Positions 48,507 to 57,625 are shown, numbered from the stretch's first letter. The stretch is 64,000 nucleotides of DNA from Microbacterium sorbitolivorans (GCF_003327285.1 NZ_KZ848474.1:558001-622000); one strand, 5' to 3'. Notes: generated from the letters alone by a model not told the origin. Numbers and translations: made by a program.

Positions 48507-50009
48507 TCAATTCCCGAGCGCCACGGCCGACCACGACACGGGCGGCAGCACGACGGTGAGGGTGCCGTCCTCGAGGGTCGCGCCCTCGAGGGTCTTCAGG
48601 CCGACGCGCTCCTGGTTGTCGAGCGTGTTCTTGGCGTACACGTCGTCGTCCCACAGCGTCACGGCCTCGGTGATGGCCGCGCCCGCGAGCTCCGAGACGT
48701 CGATCGTGACGGTGATCGCCTCGGTCTGGCTGCGGTTGACGAGGAACACGGCCGAGCGGTCGTCGTCGGCGGTGACGATGGCGTCGACGAGCGGGGCGGA
48801 TCCGTGGGCGGCCGTCTCGTACGTCGGCACCGTGATGCGCGGGCGCAGCACCTCGCCCGACGCGAGGCGCGACGTCACCGAGAACGGGAAGAATGTCGTC
48901 TGGCGCCACGCGGCGCCGCCCGGCTCGGTCATGATCGGCGCGATGACGTTGACGAGCTGCGCGAGCGAGGCGCTCGCGACGCGGTCGTGGTTACCGAGCA
49001 GCGTGATGAGCAGGTTGCCGAGCACGACGGCGTCGGCGACCGAGTAGACGTCCTCGAGCTGGCGCGGCGCGTAGCGCCACTCGTCGTTGACCTCGTCAGA
49101 CTCGCGGTGCTCGTCGAGGTACCAGATGTTCCACTCGTCGAACGAGAGCTTGATCTTCTTCTTCGACTTCAGCTTGTTGCCGACGTGGTCGGCCGTCGAC
49201 ACGACGGTCTCGATGAAGTACTGCATATCGAGCGACGAGGCGAGGTACGAGTCGAGGTCGCCGCCGCGCTCCTGGTAGTACGCGTGGCACGAGATGTAGT
49301 CGACGTGCTCGTACGAGTGCTCGAGGACGGTGCGCTCCCAGTCGCCGAAGGTGGGCATCCCGGATCCGGACGAGCCGCACACGACGAGCTCGAGGTCGCG
49401 CTCGGCGGCCTTCATCGCCTGCGCCGTGCGGGCGGCGAGCTTGCCGTAGTCGTCGGCCGTCATGTAGCCCGTCTGCCACGGGCCGTCCATCTCGTTGCCG
49501 AGGCACCACATCTTCACGCCGTGCGGCTCGACGGTGCCGTTCGCGATGCGCTGCTCGCTGAGCGCCGTGCCCGACGGGTGGTTGCAGTACTCGAGCAGGT
49601 CGAGCGCGGCCTCGATGCCGCGGGTGCCGAGGTTCACCGCCATCATCAGCTCGGATCCGGTGAGCTTCAGCCAGCGCGAGAACTCGTCGACGCCGACCTG
49701 GTTCGTCTCGAGCGAGTGCCAGGCGAGGTCGCGGCGCACGGGGCGCTCCTCGCGCGGACCGACCGAGTCTTCCCAGCGGAAACCCGAGACGAAGTTGCCG
49801 CCGGGGTAGCGGATCGTCGTGGATCCGAGCTCGCGCACGAGGTCGACGACGTCGAGGCGGAAGCCGTCCTCGTTGGCGGTGGGGTGCTCGGGTTCGTAGA
49901 TGCCGTTGTAGACGCATCGCCCGAGGTGCTCGACAAAGGATCCGAAGATGCGGCGGTTCAGCGGGGCAACGACGGCGTCCCTGTGGACGGTGATCTGTGC
50001 GGTAGTCAT
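48507..50009 (-). CDS. abfA: GH51 alpha-L-arabinofuranosidase
   Basis: The 500-residue cytosolic enzyme has FGSFVEHLGRCVYNGIYEPE at the N-terminus, RYPGGNFVSGFRWEDSVGPR, the acid/base Glu in MWCLGNEMDGPWQTG and the nucleophile Glu in LSFDEWNIWYLDEH. It removes terminal arabinose from imported arabino-oligosaccharides. ATG 50009 with AAGGAACACC upstream was chosen; the longer open frame covers the DUF624 gene on the same strand and lacks homology. Confidence 0.95.
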   Translation of the reverse strand: MTTAQITVHRDAVVAPLNRRIFGSFVEHLGRCVYNGIYEPEHPTANEDGFRLDVVDLVRELGSTTIRYPGGNFVSGFRWEDSVGPREERPVRRDLAWHSLETNQVGVDEFSRWLKLTGSELMMAVNLGTRGIEAALDLLEYCNHPSGTALSEQRIANGTVEPHGVKMWCLGNEMDGPWQTGYMTADDYGKLAARTAQAMKAAERDLELVVCGSSGSGMPTFGDWERTVLEHSYEHVDYISCHAYYQERGGDLDSYLASSLDMQYFIETVVSTADHVGNKLKSKKKIKLSFDEWNIWYLDEHRESDEVNDEWRYAPRQLEDVYSVADAVVLGNLLITLLGNHDRVASASLAQLVNVIAPIMTEPGGAAWRQTTFFPFSVTSRLASGEVLRPRITVPTYETAAHGSAPLVDAIVTADDDRSAVFLVNRSQTEAITVTIDVSELAGAAITEAVTLWDDDVYAKNTLDNQERVGLKTLEGATLEDGTLTVVLPPVSWSAVALGN

Positions 50010-50062
50010 GGTGTTCCTTCTTTTTGGGCGCGCGGAAGCGCCATGGCGGTGGAGAAAAAGAG

Positions 50063-50704
50063 CTAGCGGGCGAGCGCGGCGGCGCGCGGGTGGTGCGCGT
50101 CGAGCTGCGCGAGGCGGTGGTCGACGAACCAGCCGCCGACGAAGAGCGGGATCGAGAGGCCGAGGAGCGGGATGAACATCGGCAGCGCGAGGAGCGACGC
50201 GATAATCACGGCGAGAGATCCCGCGAGCACGAGCGCCATGAGGGGCGACGCGAGCGACAGGCCCACGGCGAAGCGCAGCGTCGGCGCGATGCGGTCGCGA
50301 TAGCGCACGTCGATCGCGAGCGCCGCGACGAGGGAGATTGCGGTGTAGGCGCCGGCGACCCAGGTGAAGACCGCGAGCGCGGTCGCGGCGGCCTGCGGCA
50401 GCGCAGGCAGCACGAGCGTGTCGGCGACGAGCAGCGCGCCGACGAGCACGAAGGGCGCGCCTAGCGCGTTCGCGCGCCAGAAGCGGGCGCGGTACTCGGC
50501 GGCGAAGCGGCGCACGATCCCGGATCCGTCGCCGTCTCGCAGCTGCGTCAGGCACACGGATCCGGCCGCGAGCGCCGGGAGGGCGCCGAGCACGACCGCG
50601 CCTGCGAGTGTGCCGGCGATGATCAAGAAGTTGACGACGATGAGCGCCGACAGCGCCCGCAGCCACGTCATGATGCGGTCGACCCAGCCGTCCTCGACGA
50701 TCAC
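50063..50704 (-). CDS. DUF624 (YesL-like) membrane protein
   Basis: The 213-residue membrane protein has about five hydrophobic helices. It begins WVDRIMTWLRALSALIVVNF and includes FRANALGAP-like and SPLMALVLAGSLAVIIASLL segments characteristic of YesL/DUF624 proteins, which are regularly found in sugar ABC importer operons. GTG 50704 overlaps the GH43 stop (GTGA). Its role in uptake is not established. Confidence 0.85.
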   Translation of the reverse strand: MIVEDGWVDRIMTWLRALSALIVVNFLIIAGTLAGAVVLGALPALAAGSVCLTQLRDGDGSGIVRRFAAEYRARFWRANALGAPFVLVGALLVADTLVLPALPQAAATALAVFTWVAGAYTAISLVAALAIDVRYRDRIAPTLRFAVGLSLASPLMALVLAGSLAVIIASLLALPMFIPLLGLSIPLFVGGWFVDHRLAQLDAHHPRAAALAR

Positions 50705-51957
50705 GACGCCGCCTCCTTCGATCCGATCCAGACGACGCCGTCGCCGTCGATGCCGCCGAAGGCGAGCACGGCGCGGCCCGTGCGCTCGTCGGTCGCGCCG
50801 AACACGACCGCGTCGAGCGCGACGTCGGTGCCCGCGTGGAGGACGATCTCGCCGGCCACCGGATCCGCCGCGGTGCGCAGGGATCCGCTGACCCGCAGGG
50901 TCTCGGAATCGATCACGCCGGTGCGCTCCGGATTCAGGCGCACGACGTTCCACGCGCCCTCGAGGCCCTCGGGGGCCGCGAGGCGCTCGGCCTCGTAGCC
51001 CGCGAACGGGTGCGGCGAGACGATCGGCCAGCCGCCGCGCGTCGTGTGAACGCGGCGGATCTGCGCCTCGTGCACCCGCGCGTCGTCGGCGCGGCGCACG
51101 TGGTGCACGAGGAAGCGCGCGTCGCCGTCGAAGAAGATCGAGTTGTGTCCGGGGGCGCTCCAGCCGACCTGGCCGGGGAACCTCAGGCCGCCGAGCACCT
51201 TCGTGCCGGCGGACCCCTCGACGCCCTCGGGGGCATCGAGCAACGGGCGACCCGCGGCGTCGAGGTACGGGCCCGTGACCTCGCGGGCGACGCCGACGCG
51301 GATGCTGTAGCTGTCGAAGAGCGAGTCGTACGAGACATAGAGCACGTAGTCGTCGTGCTCGGGGCGGTAGTCGATGTACGCGCCCTCGACGGCGCCGTCG
51401 ACCGCGGCCGAGCGGCGCGCGATGAGCACCTCGTCGCCGCCCCGTGGCAGGCCCGTTTCCGCGTCGAGCGGCAGGGTGCGGATCCCGTCGAAGAAGGATC
51501 CGTAGGTGAGCCACGGGGATCCGTCGCGGTCGAAGACGATCGCGGCGTCGATCGCGTTGTGGGCGTCGACGCCCTGCGTGGTCGAGACGACGATGCCCTC
51601 GTCGGTCCAGGGGCCCGCGGCGCTCGCCGCGGTCGCCAGGCCGATCGCCGAGGTGCGGGATCCGAACGACGATGCCGAGTAGTACATGCGCCAGCGGCGG
51701 TCGTCGCCGCCGACCGGCCAGCGCACGACCTCGGGCGCCCACAGGCCGACGGCGCCCGTGTGCGCGAGCACCGCGGCGGGGACGCCGGGGAGCGCCGTGC
51801 CGGCCGGATCCCAGTGCACGAGATCGGCGGAGGTGCGCACGTGCGCGCCCGCCGGGATCTCGCGGTCGTCCACCGCGGCGTCGGTCGAGAACATGTACCA
51901 GAGGCCGTCGTCGCCGCGCACGACGGTGGGGTCGTGCGCCCCGATCGCGGTGCTCAT
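50701..51957 (-). CDS. Intracellular GH43 glycosidase (arabinanase/exo-arabinofuranosidase-like)
   Basis: The 418-residue protein lacks a signal peptide. GH43 residues are seen in STAIGAHDPTVVRGDDGLWY, QGVDAHNAIDAAIVFDRDGS and DGAVEGAYIDYRPEHDDYVL, followed by a C-terminal beta domain (SSNPERTGV-like region from ~330). It probably trims arabino-oligosaccharides after import. It starts inside the permease stop (ATGA) and overlaps DUF624, so it is translationally coupled to the importer. Confidence 0.88.
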   Translation of the reverse strand: MSTAIGAHDPTVVRGDDGLWYMFSTDAAVDDREIPAGAHVRTSADLVHWDPAGTALPGVPAAVLAHTGAVGLWAPEVVRWPVGGDDRRWRMYYSASSFGSRTSAIGLATAASAAGPWTDEGIVVSTTQGVDAHNAIDAAIVFDRDGSPWLTYGSFFDGIRTLPLDAETGLPRGGDEVLIARRSAAVDGAVEGAYIDYRPEHDDYVLYVSYDSLFDSYSIRVGVAREVTGPYLDAAGRPLLDAPEGVEGSAGTKVLGGLRFPGQVGWSAPGHNSIFFDGDARFLVHHVRRADDARVHEAQIRRVHTTRGGWPIVSPHPFAGYEAERLAAPEGLEGAWNVVRLNPERTGVIDSETLRVSGSLRTAADPVAGEIVLHAGTDVALDAVVFGATDERTGRAVLAFGGIDGDGVVWIGSKEAAS

Positions 51958-52892
51958 GCCTTGGATCCCGTCAGCGCGATCGACTCGATGATCTGCTTCT
52001 GGAACACGGCGAACATGACGAGAACCGGGATCAGCGCGATAAACGATCCGGCCATGATCAGCGGGTAATCGGTCTGGCTCGCGTACGTCATGTTGAGGCT
52101 CGCGATGACGAGCTGCAGGGTCTGCTTCTCGGGGGAGTTCAGGTAGATGATCGGGCCGAGGTAGTCGTTCCAGACGCCCATGAACCAGAGGATGAACTGC
52201 GCCGCGACCGCGGGGCGGATCACGGGGAAGATCAGCTGGAAGAAGATGCGCAGGTAGCCCGCGCCGTCGATCTTCGCCGCCTCGATGATCGAGTCGGGAA
52301 CCGACGCGAGGTACTGGCGCAGGAAGAAGACCATCACGATGTTGCCGAAGATGCCGGGCAGGATCAGTGGCCAGAGCGTGTCGACGAGGCCCGCCGAGGC
52401 GAACATCGAGAACTGCGGGATCATGATCGTCGGGAACGGGATCATGATCGCGCCGAGCAGCACGAGGAACAGCACGTTCTTGAACGGCAGGCGCAGCTTC
52501 GCGAACGCGAACGCCGCGAGCATCGACGCAATCGTGCCGAGGATCGTGACACTCGCCGACACGATGATGCTGTTCCAGATACCGCTCGCGAGGGGAGCCG
52601 CGCTCCACACGCGAACGTAGTTGTCCCAGACCACCGGATCCGGGATCCACTGGGGCGGGAGGGCGAAGACGCCCTCCTTCGTCTTGAGCGACGTGCTGAA
52701 GGTCCACACGAGCGGCGCGACCATGATGATGCCGCCGAGCGAGAGCACGGCGATGAGGATCGCGTTGACCGTGCGGTACGAGCGCGAGAGGCGCGGGCCG
52801 GTGACGCGGCGGCGATCCTTCGGAACACGGGGGAGGACCTGCGCGATCGTCGAGCCGGTCGGATCCTGCTGAACGGGAGTGTGAAGAGTCAT
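51954..52892 (-). CDS. Carbohydrate ABC transporter permease (MalG type)
   Basis: The 312-residue protein has six helices after a cytoplasmic N-terminus. The EAA loop is SVPDSIIEAAKIDGAGYLRI with FFQLIFPVIRPAV. It resembles AraQ/MalG-type CUT1 permeases. It starts 8 bp after the partner permease stop and overlaps the GH43 gene. No ATP-binding subunit is encoded in the locus, so a shared MsmK/UgpC-type ATPase elsewhere is presumed. Confidence 0.92.
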   Translation of the reverse strand: MTLHTPVQQDPTGSTIAQVLPRVPKDRRRVTGPRLSRSYRTVNAILIAVLSLGGIIMVAPLVWTFSTSLKTKEGVFALPPQWIPDPVVWDNYVRVWSAAPLASGIWNSIIVSASVTILGTIASMLAAFAFAKLRLPFKNVLFLVLLGAIMIPFPTIMIPQFSMFASAGLVDTLWPLILPGIFGNIVMVFFLRQYLASVPDSIIEAAKIDGAGYLRIFFQLIFPVIRPAVAAQFILWFMGVWNDYLGPIIYLNSPEKQTLQLVIASLNMTYASQTDYPLIMAGSFIALIPVLVMFAVFQKQIIESIALTGSKA

Positions 52893-52900
52893 GGCGGGCC

Positions 52901-53803
52901 TCAGTCGATCGAGAACTGGAATCGACGGTTAATGCGGAACTGGATGGCGGTGACGATGAACACCATCACTCCGAGCACGAGGGCCATCGCGGTCGCGTAG
53001 CCCATCTGGAGGTAGTTGAAGGCCTTCTGCCAGATGTACCAAACGATCGACGCCGTCGAGAACTCGGGGCCGCCGTTCGGCGTCATGATGTTGATCTCGA
53101 TGAAGATCTGCGCGCCACCGATGATGTTCGTGACGACGAGGAAGAACGTCACGGGGCTCAGCATCGGGATCGTGATGTAGCGGAACTTCGTGAAGGGGCC
53201 CGCGCCGTCGAGCGACGCCGCCTCGTACAGGTGCGACGGCACCGACTGGAGCGCCGCGAGGTACAGCAGCATCGAGTAGCCGATGCCCTTCCAGACCGCC
53301 ATGATGATGATCGCGGGCTTCGCGGTCGCGGCGTTCTGCAGCCAGTTCGGGCCGTCGATGCCGAAGATCGCGAGCACCTGGTTCACGAGGCCGAAGTCGC
53401 CGTTGTAGGCCCACTGCCACAGGATCGCGACGGCGGCGAGCGACGAGACGACCGGGATGTAGTAGACCGTGCGGAAGAAGGTGAGTCCGCGCATGCGACG
53501 GTTGAGCGCGAGCGCGAGCAGCAGCGAGATGACGAGGCCGATCGGGATGCCGATCATGTAGAACACGGTGTTGCCGAGCGACTGCCAGAAGTAGCGGTCG
53601 CCCATCATCTCGACGAAGTTGTCGAGGCCGTTGGGCACGGGGGCGCCGAGGCCGTTCCACGACGTGAACGACGTGTAGAGCGAGTACACCAGCGGGTAGC
53701 CGATGAAGGCGATGAAGCCGATGACGGGCGCTGCCACGAAGGCGAGGGCCGCGAGGTGCTCCTTGCGGTGGAGCCGCGATCGGCGGGAGGTGGGGGTCGT
53801 CAT
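52901..53803 (-). CDS. Sugar ABC transporter permease (MalF type)
   Basis: The 300-residue permease has six predicted helices and the EAA loop SVPSHLYEAASLDGAGPFTK then FRYITIPMLSPVTFFLVVTN. FYMIGIPIGLVISLLLALAL and IPVVSSLAAVAILWQWAY fit AraP/MalF-type CUT1 permeases. It lies 69 bp after the binding-protein gene and pairs with the MalG-type subunit downstream. Confidence 0.92.
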   Translation of the reverse strand: MTTPTSRRSRLHRKEHLAALAFVAAPVIGFIAFIGYPLVYSLYTSFTSWNGLGAPVPNGLDNFVEMMGDRYFWQSLGNTVFYMIGIPIGLVISLLLALALNRRMRGLTFFRTVYYIPVVSSLAAVAILWQWAYNGDFGLVNQVLAIFGIDGPNWLQNAATAKPAIIIMAVWKGIGYSMLLYLAALQSVPSHLYEAASLDGAGPFTKFRYITIPMLSPVTFFLVVTNIIGGAQIFIEINIMTPNGGPEFSTASIVWYIWQKAFNYLQMGYATAMALVLGVMVFIVTAIQFRINRRFQFSID

Positions 53804-53872
53804 GCGTCTGGACCTAACTCTGTTCGAGGAAGCGGGTGGGGGCGCCGCCGCGGACGGCGGCGCCCGTCGCGA

Positions 53873-55201
53873 TCAACCGATTCCGGCCTGGGCGTTCGCC
53901 TTGTCGAGGAGCTCCTGCATGCGGGGCTGGACGTCGTCGAGGTACTCCTGCGCCGTCTGCTCGCCGTCGAGGACGGGCTGGATGTTCTTGAACAGCTCGT
54001 CGTACCACTCGGCGCTGTAGGTGTTGTTCGCCGGCAGCGCGCGACCGTAGTCCTTCGCGATGTCGAGGAACTCCTGCTTGTTCGCCGGGGGAAGCGTCGA
54101 CGACGTGACCCACTCGTCGGCCATGTCCATGAGGTTCGGGATCTGCACGCCCGCGTCGACGAGGGCCTGCTGGGCGTCTGCGTCGACGCTCAGGTACATC
54201 GCGAGCTCCGCCGCGAGGTCGGGTGCCGACGTCGACGCCGAGACGGCGATGCCGAGCGTGCCGGTCCAGGTCGCGCTCTCGCCCGTGGATCCGGCAGGGT
54301 AGGGGATGAGGTCCCAATCGAAGTCGAGGGTCTCGTACGTCGGGACATCCCACGGGCCGACGGGGAAGAAGCCGATCTGGCCCTGCATCCAGCGCTGGTA
54401 GGTGTCGAGCGTCTGCGCGTCGCCCGCCGACGGCGTGACGCCGTGGACGTTCTGCATGTCGGCGAAGTACTGCAGCGCCTCGACGAACTCGGGCTCGTTG
54501 ACGGTGACCTTCGTGCGATCCTCGTTCAGCCAGTCGCCGCCGTTCGACCACACGAACGCCTGCAGGTTCCAGGTGACGTTGAGGCCCGTGCCCCACTGGT
54601 CGAGCTGGCCGTCGCCGTCGGTGTCCTTCGTCAGCTGCTTCGCGACGTCGATGAACTCGTCCCAGGTGTAGGGCGTGTCTTCGTCGGGGAGCGGGATGCC
54701 CGCCTCCTCGAACATGGTCTTGTTGTAGCCGAACGAGAACGGGCCGATGTCCTTCGGCAGCGCGTAGATCGCGCCGGTTCCCTGGGTGGTGCCGTCGAAG
54801 CGGTAGCTGTCGATGCCGTAGGGCCACACGTTGTCGAGGTCGATCGCGTCGGACGACTCGACGGCGTCGGTGATGTCGGCGATGATGCCGCTGCCGACGA
54901 ACGACTGGATGCTGCCCGGGTCGACGTAGAACACGTCGGGGACCTGCTTGCCGGCGATCGCGGCCTTGAGCTTCGTCGCGTACTCGTCGGCCGTCGTCAT
55001 GATGATCTTGACGTCGACGCCCTCGTGCGCCGCCTCGAACGCCTCGATCGCCTCCGTGTATGCCGCCTTCTCGGCGTCGCTGCCGCGGAACATGAACGTG
55101 AGCGTCGATCCGTCGCCGTCGCTGCCTCCGCTCGAGCATCCGACGAGTGCGCTGACGGCCAGGGCGGAGACGCCCGCAACGGCCAGGATCCGTGACTTCA
55201 T
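53873..55201 (-). CDS. Extracellular sugar-binding lipoprotein of the arabino-oligosaccharide importer
   Basis: The 442-residue protein has a lipoprotein signal (RILAVAGVSALAVSALVGCS, lipobox LVGC) and a family 1 solute-binding fold with DVKIIMTTADEYATKLKAAI, GKQVPDVFYVDPGSIQSF, and TPYTWDEFIDVAKQLTKDTD. It delivers oligosaccharide to the two permeases downstream. It is the first gene of the arabinan operon. The promoter lies in 55,202-55,300 with LacI-type operators. The conclusion that the ligand is arabino-oligosaccharide comes from the neighbouring glycosidases. Confidence 0.92.
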   Translation of the reverse strand: MKSRILAVAGVSALAVSALVGCSSGGSDGDGSTLTFMFRGSDAEKAAYTEAIEAFEAAHEGVDVKIIMTTADEYATKLKAAIAGKQVPDVFYVDPGSIQSFVGSGIIADITDAVESSDAIDLDNVWPYGIDSYRFDGTTQGTGAIYALPKDIGPFSFGYNKTMFEEAGIPLPDEDTPYTWDEFIDVAKQLTKDTDGDGQLDQWGTGLNVTWNLQAFVWSNGGDWLNEDRTKVTVNEPEFVEALQYFADMQNVHGVTPSAGDAQTLDTYQRWMQGQIGFFPVGPWDVPTYETLDFDWDLIPYPAGSTGESATWTGTLGIAVSASTSAPDLAAELAMYLSVDADAQQALVDAGVQIPNLMDMADEWVTSSTLPPANKQEFLDIAKDYGRALPANNTYSAEWYDELFKNIQPVLDGEQTAQEYLDDVQPRMQELLDKANAQAGIG

Positions 55202-55274
55202 TGTGCTGTGTCCTCTCGGGAATGGGTGACCACGATGTCGAGACCGGTCCCGGAGGGCCGGATCATCCGAGGTT

Positions 55275-55298
55275 TACAACGTTGTAGTAAACGTTGTA
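55275..55298. promoter_or_regulatory. LacI-type operator(s) upstream of the binding-protein gene
   Basis: TACAACGTTGTA (55275-55286) is a perfect 12-bp palindrome. TAAACGTTGTA (55288-55298) is a second, imperfect copy directly adjacent. The same core, TTATAACGTTGTAA, recurs before the LacI gene at 56748. The central CG and flanks are typical of LacI-family operators. Confidence 0.8.
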
Positions 55299-55364
55299 GA
55301 AGTTATTGTTGCGCGGGAAGGGGTGCGGTGTCAACTGGTTTTCGTGGGCGAGGGGCGCTTGCTG

Positions 55365-55698
55365 GGCCGCAACTGCGGAGGTAGCCCCGTGCCGCGGAAG
55401 AACCTCGCGGAGTCTTCCGCAGTTGGGGGTCATTTCCGCAGTTTGAGTTCGGGCGCGATGGGCTGGGTACGGGCCTGGCCTCGCGGTGGGATCCCGTGCT
55501 GCGGGGATGGCCCCGATCTGCGGAGGAACTTCGCGGATTCCTCCGTAGTTGTGGGTCGCTTCCGCGGGAGGGGGCGCGTGGCGCGGGTGGCGCACCCGGC
55601 GCGGGCGCGCTTCCCCGGATCCCGTGCTGCGGAGTTGGCCCGGTACTGCGGAAGGATTCCTTGGATTCTTCCGCAGTTGGGGGTCATTTCCGCAGTTC
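55365..55698. repeat. Three tandem ~75-bp palindromic repeats with ~128-bp period
   Basis: Copies at about 55365-55444, 55495-55568 and 55622-55698 share the order TGCGG..., GGCCCCG, CTGCGGAAGAA, GCGGATTCTTCCGCAGTTG, GGGTCATTTCCGCAGTT. Each copy has an internal stem GCGGAAGA/TCTTCCGC. Spacers differ and are G+C-rich. No stable open frame accounts for it. It fills the space between the LacI stop and the operator region. Confidence 0.75.
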
Positions 55699-55717
55699 GG
55701 GAGGGCGCAGCGCGCGG

Positions 55718-56725
55718 CTACGCCGGCGCGGACTCGCGGTCCAGGATCCGGAAGTCGGCGAACATGGTGCGCGGTTCCGGATCCGGGGTGCCGGCGATGC
55801 GCTCGAGCAGCGTCGAGACGGCGGTGCGGGCGATCCACTCGCGACCAGGATCCACCGTCGTGAGCGACGGGATCGAGTACTTTGCCTCGTCGAGGCCATC
55901 GAAGCCGATGACGGCGACGTCGTCGGGCACGTGCCGGCCCGCCTCCTGCAGCACGCGCATGGCGCCGAGGGCGAGGGTGTCGTTCAGCCCGAAGACGGCG
56001 TCGAAGTGCGCGCCGCGATCGAGCAATTCGCGCATCGAGTCGGCGCCGTTCGCGCGATGCCAGAGCGTCGTGTAGCCGACGATGTCGTCGTCATAGGGGA
56101 TCCCGGCGCCCTCGAGCGCCTCGCGATATCCCTTCATGCGCAGCGCCGCAGATCCGACGAGCTCGCCCGCGTGCGCGCCGACGACGGCGATGCGCCGATG
56201 GCCCGACGCGATGAGGTGCTCGGTCGCGGCCCGGGCCGCATCGACGTTGCGCATCGTGACGTGGTCGGTCGGGCCATCGAAGATGCGCTCGCCGAGGAGC
56301 ACGAGCGGATAGTCGACGCGGAGCGCTGCGACGTCTTCGTCTGACATTCCGAGCGGGCTGAAGATGAGCCCATCGGTGAGCTTGCGCCGCGGCCCACGCA
56401 GCAGCTCGAGCTCGCGGTCGCGGTCGGCGCCCGTCTGTTCGACGAGCACGGCGACGCCGGCGGCCTCCGCCTCCTGGATGACCTGCGCCGCAAGCTCGGC
56501 GAAGTACGCGAGCCCGAGATCCGGCAACGCTAGGGCGATCGCGCCCGTGCGACCAGAGCGCAGATTTCGCGCGGTGAGGTTCGGGGTGTAACCCAACTCC
56601 GCGATGGCGTTTTCGACCTTCTGCCTGGTCGCGGGGCGGATGTGGGGGTAGTCGTTGATGACGTTTGAGACCGTCTTGATCGAGACCTCCGCGAGCCTCG
56701 CCACGTCATGCAGTGTGACCGCCAC
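55718..56725 (-). CDS. LacI-family transcriptional repressor
   Basis: The 335-residue regulator has the HTH AVTLHDVARLAEVSIKTVSN and hinge LGYTPNLTARNLRSGRTGAI, then a periplasmic-binding-like sensor domain (LIFSPLGMSDEDVAALRV, HRRIAVVGAHAGELVGSAAL, AVIGFDGLDEAKYSIPSLTT). GTG 56725 with GGAAGGGG upstream gives the canonical start; the longer frame upstream was rejected. Operators of one type lie before this gene and before the binding-protein gene, so it likely represses itself and the arabinan operon. Confidence 0.93.
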   Translation of the reverse strand: MAVTLHDVARLAEVSIKTVSNVINDYPHIRPATRQKVENAIAELGYTPNLTARNLRSGRTGAIALALPDLGLAYFAELAAQVIQEAEAAGVAVLVEQTGADRDRELELLRGPRRKLTDGLIFSPLGMSDEDVAALRVDYPLVLLGERIFDGPTDHVTMRNVDAARAATEHLIASGHRRIAVVGAHAGELVGSAALRMKGYREALEGAGIPYDDDIVGYTTLWHRANGADSMRELLDRGAHFDAVFGLNDTLALGAMRVLQEAGRHVPDDVAVIGFDGLDEAKYSIPSLTTVDPGREWIARTAVSTLLERIAGTPDPEPRTMFADFRILDRESAPA

Positions 56726-56747
56726 GGTGGATCCCCTTCCTCGCCAC

Positions 56748-56761
56748 TTATAACGTTGTAA
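56748..56761. promoter_or_regulatory. LacI-type operator upstream of its own gene
   Basis: TTATAACGTTGTAA is a near-perfect palindrome (one asymmetric pair) 23 bp before the repressor start, matching the operator at 55275. Autoregulation is inferred. Confidence 0.75.
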
Positions 56762-56812
56762 GTCGAGTGTATCGCTGGCGGGGTGGGGGCTCCGGTTCGA
56801 TACCCTGGGGAG

Positions 56813-57457
56813 ATGGCCGACTATCCCGCGACGATCGCCCGCCGCGTGGAGCACGAGATTGAGATCAAGAAGTCGCGTTTCATCACGCACCTCGAGCCGG
56901 TCGGATCCGTCGCGGAAGCGGACGAGTTCATCGCCGAGATCCGTAAACGGTTCTGGGACGCGCGACACAACTGTGTCGCGATGATCACCGGGGCGACGGG
57001 TGACCAGGCTCGCTCATCGGATGATGGTGAGCCGTCGGGCACCGCCGGAGTTCCGATGATGGAGGTGCTGAAGCGCCGCGGCATGACCGACCTCGTCGCG
57101 GTCGTTACGCGCTATTTCGGGGGGATCAAGCTGGGCGCCGGTGGGCTTGTGCGCGCATACGGCAATGCCGTGTCGGAGGCGCTCGACCACGCGCAGCTCG
57201 TCTACCGCCGCTCGCTCACGCAGGCAACGATCGAGGTGGCCCACGCCGACGCGGGGCGCTTCGAAAACCTGTTGCGCGAGTGGGTCACCCACCATGACGC
57301 GACCCTCGGCGAGACGGCCTACGGCCAACACGCGGTGTTCGAGGCGTGGATCCCCGCCGACCAGCTCGCGGCCCTGACGGCCGATGTCGCGACGTGGTCG
57401 CAGGGATCCCTCGCGCCAGTTTTCGGTGAGACCCGCGTGGTCGACATCGCTGCGTGA
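56813..57457 (+). CDS. YigZ/IMPACT family protein
   Basis: The 214-residue protein has the YigZ N-terminal domain: EIEIKKSRFITHLEPVGSVA, RFWDARHNCVAMITG, SSDDGEPSGTAGVPMMEVLK and AVVTRYFGGIKLGAGGLVRA, and a smaller C-terminal ferredoxin-like domain. Members are related to eukaryotic IMPACT, a translation-stress factor; the bacterial role is unknown. ATG 56813 lies 6 nt after TACCCT, suggesting a leaderless mRNA. It is monocistronic and divergent from the LacI gene. Confidence 0.93.
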   Translation: MADYPATIARRVEHEIEIKKSRFITHLEPVGSVAEADEFIAEIRKRFWDARHNCVAMITGATGDQARSSDDGEPSGTAGVPMMEVLKRRGMTDLVAVVTRYFGGIKLGAGGLVRAYGNAVSEALDHAQLVYRRSLTQATIEVAHADAGRFENLLREWVTHHDATLGETAYGQHAVFEAWIPADQLAALTADVATWSQGSLAPVFGETRVVDIAA

Positions 57458-57625
57458 CCGCTTCCGGTCGCGCAATCTGCTCTTCCGGGGCCGCCCGAAG
57501 CGCATTCTGGGCGACCTGAGCGACGGGGTGCCGCTCCGCCCCGGGAAGAACGACAGGTTGGGCGACCGGAGCCCGCTACCCGATACCGATATGCTCAACA
57601 CCGTCTAAGAAATAGGGGGAGCACG

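Noticed and set aside
48366..50066. 566-codon plus-strand open frame opposite the GH51 gene
   Set aside because: Antisense to a clear GH51 arabinofuranosidase with catalytic motifs; no start signal and a low-complexity translation.
55365..55698. CRISPR array
   Set aside because: Only three imperfect units, each palindromic, with ~50-bp dissimilar spacers and no cas genes; not CRISPR-like.
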